A DNA stretch of 64,000 bases from Agapanthus africanus (Eukaryota; Streptophyta; Magnoliopsida; Asparagales; Amaryllidaceae), in contig JASDDO010000004.1 in NCBI GenBank assembly GCA_030015575.1, positions 321,292,654 through 321,356,653 on the forward strand. The letters run 5' to 3'. The notes under the pieces are model-generated. The model did no database searches and was not told the DNA's origin. It saw nothing but the letters and a program-made list of their open reading frames with translations. The position numbers and the translations under genes were made by a program. This document shows, in pieces, positions 58,059 to 64,000 of the stretch; positions within the stretch are counted from its first letter, which is position 1, and every line of letters starts with the position of its first letter.

Positions 58059-58534
58059 GGCCCCAGGACTTCAAGTCTCAGATAGACAGAAACATAGAGA
58101 TGAACCCACACATAAACTTTGAGAAATCTCAGAAAGAAGAGCAAGCTCTCGGTAGAAGAAGAAAATTCTCTTCAAGGTAAAAAAAAACAGAGAGATGAAA
58201 TCATCTCATATCAAAAGAAGAATTCACTTCTTTTCTTTAAGATCATAGATCTATAAGACCAAGGTCTTTCAAAAAGAGCTAAAAGTATCTCATCACAAAG
58301 AATAAGAAGAACTTAACTTTCTTCAGATCATAGACAAATTGTCTTTCAGAGATCATGAACATCTCATTATAAAGGGAGGAGAATAAGTCAATTCTCTTAG
58401 GATCACAGATCCATAAAAGCAAAGCCATTCACCAAAATAAGAGATTAAAACTTCTCATATAAAATATAAGAACTTTGTTCTTAGAACCTTGAGACAGTCT
58501 CTTCTAAACAAGAATTTAATTCTCAGATCATAAA

Positions 58535-58885
58535 ACTGATCAGATAGCGCTTTGCGCTCATAAACTAGCGCTCTGCGCTCTTAGACTAGCGCTTAGCGTC
58601 AAGCGCGCCACGTGCTTCCCACGTGTGCGCTACTTGAACAGAAGTGCTTTGCGCTCTTTAGACCGGCGCTAAGCGCAAAGCGCACCATGTGCTCCTCACG
58701 TGTGCGCCACTCAGCAGAAGCGCAATGCGCTCATAATCTGGTGCTCAGCACTAAGCGCACCACGTACTCCTCACGTGTGCGCCACTCAGCAGAAGCGCAA
58801 CGCGCTCATAAACTAGTGTTCTGCGCTCTTTGACTGGCGCAAAGCGCCAAGCACACCACGTGCTCCTCACATGTGCGCTGATAGA
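58535..58885. repeat. CACGTG-containing minisatellite 2
   Basis: Four units, spacing about 76, 76 and 96 bp at the ccacgtgct anchor (58608, 58684, 58760, 58856). Each unit pairs ccacgtg with cacgtgtgcgc, and carries gcgctttgcgctc or gcgctctgcgctc segments. Related to minisatellite 1 by motif, not by unit length. Confidence 0.8.
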
Positions 58886-59216
58886 ACATAAACTGTTCTT
58901 TAAAATAAAGTCCAGAGCTATGATGAATGCTCAGCATTCAATAAAAGACAAAAAAATTGTCAGAACTCAAACCAATGCTCAGTATTGTTAAATGTTTAAC
59001 ATTTTAATTGAGTGGGCTAAGCCCAAGTTGGCCATAAACCCCTCATTCAGATTAACTGAGCCCATATGCTCATAAATCTCATATCTTAGTCCCAATTGGA
59101 CTACAGATCTCCCAACCAAAATTGGTTCAAAAGGTACATCTCTTCACTCCTCTGATACATGTCGTTGTAATCCTTCAACGTCTTCAGAGAGGTGATGGGT
59201 CCCGACAACCATACAT

Positions 59217-59427
59217 TCCATAGACTATGACATTTTTAAACTGGAATGTGGGGTTCTTAAACCCATGGACTGTGATTTCCTTAACCTTGGACTGTGGGGT
59301 CCTTAATCCCATAGACTATGATGTCCTTAACCTTGGACTGTGGGGTCCTTAAACCCATGGACTATGATGTCCTTAACCTTGGACCGTAATGTCCCTAAAC
59401 TAATCGACCGCAATATCCCTAAACTAA
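59217..59427. repeat. 46-bp minisatellite with 23-bp subrepeats
   Basis: About four units alternating cttggactgtggggtcctta and ccatagactatgatgtcctt. The last units are degraded (ggaccgtaatgtccctaaac). Confidence 0.8.
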
Positions 59428-59997
59428 ACAATAGAGCCTAAATGTTCTTTTGTTGGATCTAAATGATCCCGTTAAGTTGATCTTACTCTAAAATTAGACT
59501 AATGTATCCTTAACAAACGTTTAACTTGATCTTAGTCTCAAATGAGACTAACGTATCCTTAAACCCAACCCCAAATCCAAATCTGAGAAAATACAGATTT
59601 GGACTAATCCACGCCCTACGGGCGACAACATAAATTAGTCTCCGTATACAATCCATGGGCAACCAAAACCAAAAAAAACACACGACACGAAGTGATCATC
59701 TGGAGAAGGAGAAAGTGGTTGCCGTGATGCGGTAGCGTAATTAACTGCAGGGGCTTGCGCATGCAGGGAAGAGCGTCCCCACAATCAAAAAACCCTCAAC
59801 AAGGGGGAATCTGACGAAGTCTGCTACATCGGCCGCATCCGTTTAAACCTTCGATACATGGTGTCATAAATCAACTTGGCATCTTCAGAGAGGTGGACGG
59901 ATAGCACCAATTAGCATCTGCCCTCAGAATTTAGGCCCGGATGTCCCAACGTCCCGGTCGCGTCTTTCGACGGAGAACAGGTTCCTTATGCTCCGTA
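59428..59997. other. Unassigned region
   Basis: No gene found. It starts with an imperfect duplication of about 60 bp around 59470-59570 (gttaagttgatcttact / gtttaacttgatcttagt). The remainder shows no repeat or domain I recognise. Confidence 0.45.
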
Positions 59998-60531
59998 TAC
60001 CTTAGTCCACGGAATAGTTGGACTCCTCTCGTATACACTGGCATATTCTGTACCAAGCTACAAACAACCGTGTTAACATAACAATCATACATTATACCAA
60101 ATATATTCTCTTTACCTGTTCAGTCTATTTATAAATTTCTTTCGGACTTACCGAGCAATTGTTCGCTGACAATATTTCTTTTTTATTCTTTCTTTGGAAT
60201 GCTGTCAGGAGGACCCAACTCTCTGGAGATCGAGCCCAGCTCAGAAGACTTGGAGCAGTTCATCGAGGGCCCCGAGCTTTAGTCACTTGTATATACTTTT
60301 ACTTTTAGTTCATGGCATTGTTTAGGCATTGCTTTCCACATTGTATTTAATTTTTTAGTTGTATTATAAAGAATTTTTAATAAATAAAAAGTTGTTCTTT
60401 TACATCTCATGTCTTTCTTGTTTACATTTATATTATATTGCATATTTACTCTTAACGTGTTTACTTCTAAGTAAATACATCGCTGGTCTAGTCAGTCTCC
60501 TTATCCGTACACCGGGAAACGGGGTGTGACG
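59998..60531 (+). repeat. LTR fragment E-a (Tekay/Del-like 3' end)
   Basis: About 534 bp, colinear with 62516-63078 (taccttagtccacgg ... ggggtgtgacg). The 5' part of this LTR is missing. It keeps an acceptor-like site (60207-60208), a 23-codon exon ending TAG at 60280-60282, and AATAAA at 60379-60384. Diverged from E-b by clearly more than the LTRs of A, B, C or G. Confidence 0.8.
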
Positions 60532-60770
60532 ACACCAATCTAATGGCTCATCTCTACCAAGTGGTCAGCGAGATGCCCCATAGGGCCGGCACCGCCAGGC
60601 CCCCCGTAGGGAAAAATGCCCGTGTCTTGCACATAACACCCCTTGGACTATCCCACTACCCATGTTCTATTTATTTTCCCTGTAATTATCCAGAAAATTA
60701 AATTTTAGCTTTAAATCCAATTTTTAATTCTTTTTAATTCTTTCTTCAATTCCAAACCCTAATTTTACAC

Positions 60771-60778
60771 TATAAATA
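60771..60778 (+). promoter_or_regulatory. TATA box in LTR E-b
   Basis: TATAAATA, 156 bp upstream of the first ATG on the plus strand. I see no other ATG between the box and 60927. Confidence 0.65.
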
Positions 60779-60926
60779 CAACCCCATAACCTAGCCCTCT
60801 TCATTCTGAAATCTATTGCCAAAATTCTTTAAAAAATTCTAAGTCTAAGAAGAGTACAAGTGGAGTTAGTCCTAGGTCAAATTCCACGAGAATTCAAGAC
60901 GTTTCCGGCGACCCCGCGACTACACG

Positions 60927-60972
60927 ATGGCTACCCTTCTCTTTCTCTACCTCCCCTCTATTCTTTTAGCAA
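60927..60972 (+). CDS. Exon 1 of a putative spliced micro-ORF in LTR E-b
   Basis: ATG in good plant context (cacgATGGCT), then 15 codons of strongly hydrophobic residues (TLLFLYLPSILLA), like a signal peptide or membrane anchor, plus one extra nucleotide. It ends at a consensus donor A|GTAAGT (60973). The remaining nucleotide is completed exactly by exon 2 at 62713, giving a 39-codon frame in total. Expression is not proven. A random origin of the hydrophobic stretch from a CT-rich leader is the main alternative. Confidence 0.5.
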
Positions 60973-62712
60973 GTAAGTCCCATCTCCCCTTTTTCTTCCT
61001 ATTATAAAATTCTTCTTTTCAAAACTTGTCGGTTAGTGGAGTTACACCGACATTCGATTCTATAATCTTTAAAATTACAATTTCTTCTTAACAATCACTT
61101 GTACTCATGTATATACCTTACTTTTAATCATTTAAATAATATTTAGAAACCAATTTTACTCTAAAACTCCATGTTAAATAATTTTAATTAAGCTTTTACG
61201 TTTTACTATCGTGAAGTTTACATACTACATTTTTTAATTATTTTGCTTAGAATACCTTTAGAAAACCCCATGAGGTAATGACCCATCTCTCACATACACA
61301 CATCTTGGCATAGAACGATTCTCTTGAACAATATTTTTGTGGAAAAATACGACTTTTCATCAAAATACCTTAAACTATGAAAAACCCGGATTTCTTTAAA
61401 TTAAGTTACTTAATCTTTTGCGATTATGTCTCTACAACCCATTTTGAGAAACCCGGTTTGGATGGTACGGATTATCGCACATTCTTAAGACTAGTAGGGA
61501 GAAATGCAGATCTCCTCACGGAGCATATGATCTCGATAGAATTTTAATACAATTTTTAAGAAAAACAAGGATTTCTATTTAATAATAAAAATTTATTTTT
61601 AATAATTACGTAAATATTATCAAACCACATATTTTTAAGATATTATTAAATTCCATGTTTTCTAAACAAAATAAAAGAATTATAAGTTTCATGAAAATAC
61701 CATCAAGAATCAATACAAGTCAAATTTTACACTAAAATACCTTGAACTATTCAAGTTTCACTAATATACTTCATTCTTTAAAAATTTACATTCATGAAAA
61801 TCCTAAATAACATAAATAAATACTTGAGATTTATTTCAAAAGTATACTCAAAATATTTTTCATAAAAACCCTTCAAGTTATATTAAATTACAATAAGGAC
61901 CCTAGTAAATATAGGTTTAAGCGGGACCAATTCTCTTGAGCCTCAGGGAGCCGAGAAAGTGGGTGCTTGCCTATTTAAGGTAGAAAACTAAAATGGAGTT
62001 ATCAATGGTAATTGTCTTGGAAAAAAACACAAATCCTGCCGTCTATGTGCAGCAATTACCGATAATTTCCAAACCTAATTCAGGATCCAATTCTGTTTAA
62101 AGTGTATGACTCAAGTCTGAGTCCAAATATTAATCTGAATCCAATTAAAACATGAATCTAAGTCAATATGAATCTAAATATGAATACTTGAACATGAATA
62201 CCAGAACAACGTCAAAACATGCAATATAACTTGACCTGACCGAACCATAACTATATCTTGAACATGATTACGTGACTATCGTTTACATCCTGAATGAGTT
62301 TACATGAACAACTTATACCATGGTCTCGGCAAGTCTGATAACTACAAATCAATACAATCAATACAATACACATTACCGGGTTTTAATGGGGTAGATTGGT
62401 ACGGAATGTGTTAAAAGTGGCACGATGATGGTCACTAAAAGACACCTACATGAACATCCTATGCCGTTGTCCCGTAGGGTTTGACAGGGCCTTGTACTTA
62501 CATGTTACCTTAGTCCACGGAGCAAGTTGGACTCTTCTCGTATACACTGATATATTCTGTACCAAGCTACAAACAACTACGTTAGTATAACAAACACATA
62601 CTTTACCTATGCTATTCTCTCTACCTATCTATTACATTCTATCTTTTGGGACTTACCGAGCGCTAGTTCGCTGACGACATTCATGTCCCTTCTTTCTTTG
62701 GAATGTTGTCAG

Positions 62713-62786
62713 GAGGACCCAACTCTCAGGAGATTGAGCCCAGCCAGGATGACTTGGAGCAGTTTACAAAGGATACAGACTTTTAA
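62713..62786 (+). CDS. Exon 2 of the putative spliced micro-ORF in LTR E-b
   Basis: Begins after a pyrimidine-rich acceptor (ttctttctttggaatgttgtcag) and encodes 23 acidic/polar codons (GPNSQEIEPSQDDLEQF...) ending TAA. The same acceptor, frame and length are kept in LTR E-a at 60209-60282 despite many substitutions, without indels. AATAAA follows about 100 bp later. Confidence 0.5.
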
Positions 62787-63078
62787 GCCTTACTTGTATT
62801 ATTTTCTTTTCAGTTCATATACTATTGTTTAGGCATCACTTTCTATCATTGTACTTTACTTTCCAGTTGTATGTAAAGAATGATTATCAATAAAAAGTTG
62901 TTGTTTTATTACATCTCTTGTCATTCTTATGATTCACATTTATATTGCTTATTTATGCTTAACGTGTTTACTTCTGAGTAAATACGTTGCGGCCTGCCAC
63001 ATCTACTTCCCCGTACATTGGGAAGCGGGGCGTAATACCACGTCACCGTTTCCGTCTATTGGGAAGCGGGGCGTGACA

Positions 63079-63951
63079 TGCAGAATATGAAACTCCGGCA
63101 TTCGGCTCTACGATGAGAGCCATCGGCGAATGTGAACTGCTCGCTGCCAATACCGGAGACGTACGTTGGGTAAAAGGCCCCGGTGGCATGATGACTTGAG
63201 ACTCAAAATGGATGGGATCTGCCTAAGCTGGCAAATTAGGAAGTGCAAAAGGTTTCCCTGCTCTCTCATCGTCTATAAGATGCGGAATTGCATCACAAAG
63301 AATTGTAAGTGATAATCTTTGTAAGAGAACCAGAAAGGAATGGGCCAAAGATGAAGCTTATCGACGTTGGATCCAATTGCTAGGCGAGAAGATGAGCTGC
63401 GACCTAGCCTTGCCAAAATAGCACTGGCAAGTTGGGACACCATCAAACCCATCGCTGAAACATCAGACGGACGATATAAGTACGGAGTTGGTATGAAAGA
63501 TGATAAATGATAAAATCGAAAGGTACCTTCCGTCGTCATCACAGAAAAGGTAGGAGGAGGGAAAATGGTCATAATGCCAGCCTCCTCGGTTTGTAAAACA
63601 TCAGGAGTCACGAGAGCAGCAGCTTTTGATGGTGAAGATGATGAAGTTGTTGGCGCGCTTGTACCTGAAACAAAAAGAGATGCATCGACAAATATATCGG
63701 GTGAAGATGAAAATGAGCGTAAAGTAAATGTAGCGAAAAATACCAATAGGCCCTGCGGGAGTCAGTGGGACCGAAGCTACAGACGTTCCCCGAATGCCGC
63801 TAACCTCAACGCCTGCCTCAATAGAACCACTTCTGTTCACAGAATCGGAAGGAGCCGAGGCTCTTAAGCCAACAGCCGCTGTTGCCACACTGTTAGCCCT
63901 GTAAGATGCCCACCGAGCCACTAACAGAGGCTGTGACTTCAGAAGAAACAT
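63079..63951 (-). pseudogene. Partial multi-exon gene, hypothetical, continues beyond the window
   Basis: Minus-strand exons with phase-consistent GT-AG borders: 63744-63951 (upstream limit unknown), 63527-63664, a block from 63454 downward, and a last block from about 63283 to the LTR edge at 63079. In the first two junctions a single leftover G is completed by GT or CG of the next exon. The protein is Ser/Ala/Thr/Pro-rich (SAPTTSSSSPSKAAALV), similar in style to the linker exons of the PMD gene at the left, but I see no PMD domain within the window. One in-frame TAG lies in the last block. The coding sequence seems to be cut by LTR E-b at 63078/63079. It may be a second PMD-type gene; that is inference. 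Confidence 0.5.
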
Positions 63952-64000
63952 GATCGTGTATATAAGAACCTAAATAGTCGAGTTCATCCATGTAAGGGTT

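Larger units (their letters stand above)
56696..59130. repeat. Hairpin belt upstream of the PMD gene
   Basis: About 2.4 kb made largely of consecutive short inverted repeats with different stem sequences. It starts with a perfect 12-bp stem and 2-nt loop (56696-56721, ACAGTCTCATCA). Between 57824 and 58022 I count ten hairpins almost without gaps: 57824-57844 (8-bp stem), 57847-57863, 57865-57881, 57889-57900, 57904-57920 (8 bp), 57946-57962, 57966-57982, 57986-57999, 58008-58022 and neighbours. Recurrent family: CAGAGCaaaGCTCTG (57477-57491 and variants). Stem sequences differ, so this is not a simple tandem repeat. Function unknown; not a tRNA or known ncRNA as far as I can see. Confidence 0.8.
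60532..63078 (+). repeat. LTR E-b, probable solo LTR of a Tekay/Del-like element
   Basis: Ends gggaagcggggcgtgaca like the G LTR and like E-a. It contains a TATA box (60771), a short coding exon, an intron-like AT-rich middle, a second coding exon, and AATAAA at 62889-62894. The exact start is uncertain: either abutting E-a or near the taacacccc at about 60640. The tail has a 41-bp partial duplication of attgggaagcggggcgt. No internal region or second end is seen, so a solo LTR is the simplest reading. No convincing TSD was found. Confidence 0.65.

Noticed and set aside
58612..58833. 73-codon open frame in the CACGTG minisatellite
   Set aside because: It is a by-product of the tandem unit; no support as a gene.
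59740..59765. tgcag as left TSD of LTR E-b (right flank 63079-63083)
   Set aside because: tgcag occurs twice here but no TG-starting LTR edge follows, so the match is probably chance.

Overview
This window is repeat-rich nuclear DNA of a flowering plant. The evidence is the set of plant LTR-retrotransposon families (Athila-like and Tekay/Del-like Ty3/gypsy, and Ty1/copia with an initiator-tRNA-Met primer site), a gene carrying the plant mobile domain (PMD), and plant-type introns. No rRNA, tRNA, CRISPR or bacterial genes were seen. The species cannot be named from the sequence.

The core is a nested retrotransposon tower at 4,120-54,916, about 79% of the window. Every level has a matching 5-bp target duplication. 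Level 1: an Athila-like element A (plus strand, TSD acgcc) lies inside a minus-strand PMD gene. Level 2: a Tekay/Del-like gypsy element G (minus strand, 5,320-50,063, TSD gtaat) lies in the leader of A. Level 3: a copia element B (plus strand, 6,834-40,929, TSD gcaag) lies in the 3' LTR of G. Level 4: a composite copia element C (minus strand, 9,256-33,034, TSD tgggg) lies in the leader of B. C has the layout LTR-internal-LTR-internal-LTR, and one of its two internal regions also holds a three-copy 2,614-bp array. Only B keeps a full-length gag-pol frame. G has frameshifts, stops and a lost integrase glutamate, C has lost gag, and A has one intact 472-codon ORF but no pol.

Outside the tower, one PMD gene is cut in two: its 5' half is at 54,922-56,544 and its 3' half at 1,198-4,119, both minus strand. 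The coding frame reads straight across the insertion site. The locus is flanked on both sides by unusual belts of consecutive short hairpins: about 230-1,020, built on a 300-bp tandem repeat, and about 56,696-59,130, with two divergent TATA boxes and CACGTG minisatellites.

The right end (59,998-63,078) holds two LTR copies of another Tekay/Del-like family. One contains a TATA box, a first ATG, a consensus splice donor, and a matching acceptor and exon that together make a 39-codon spliced frame. The last kilobase holds exons of a second, partial minus-strand gene of similar style.

The most unusual observations are the hairpin belts around the PMD gene, the spliced micro-ORF inside an LTR, the leader features shared by B and C (a strong hairpin 220-230 nt from the primer site and a motif repeated three times at 93/85-nt spacing), and the composite architecture of C.
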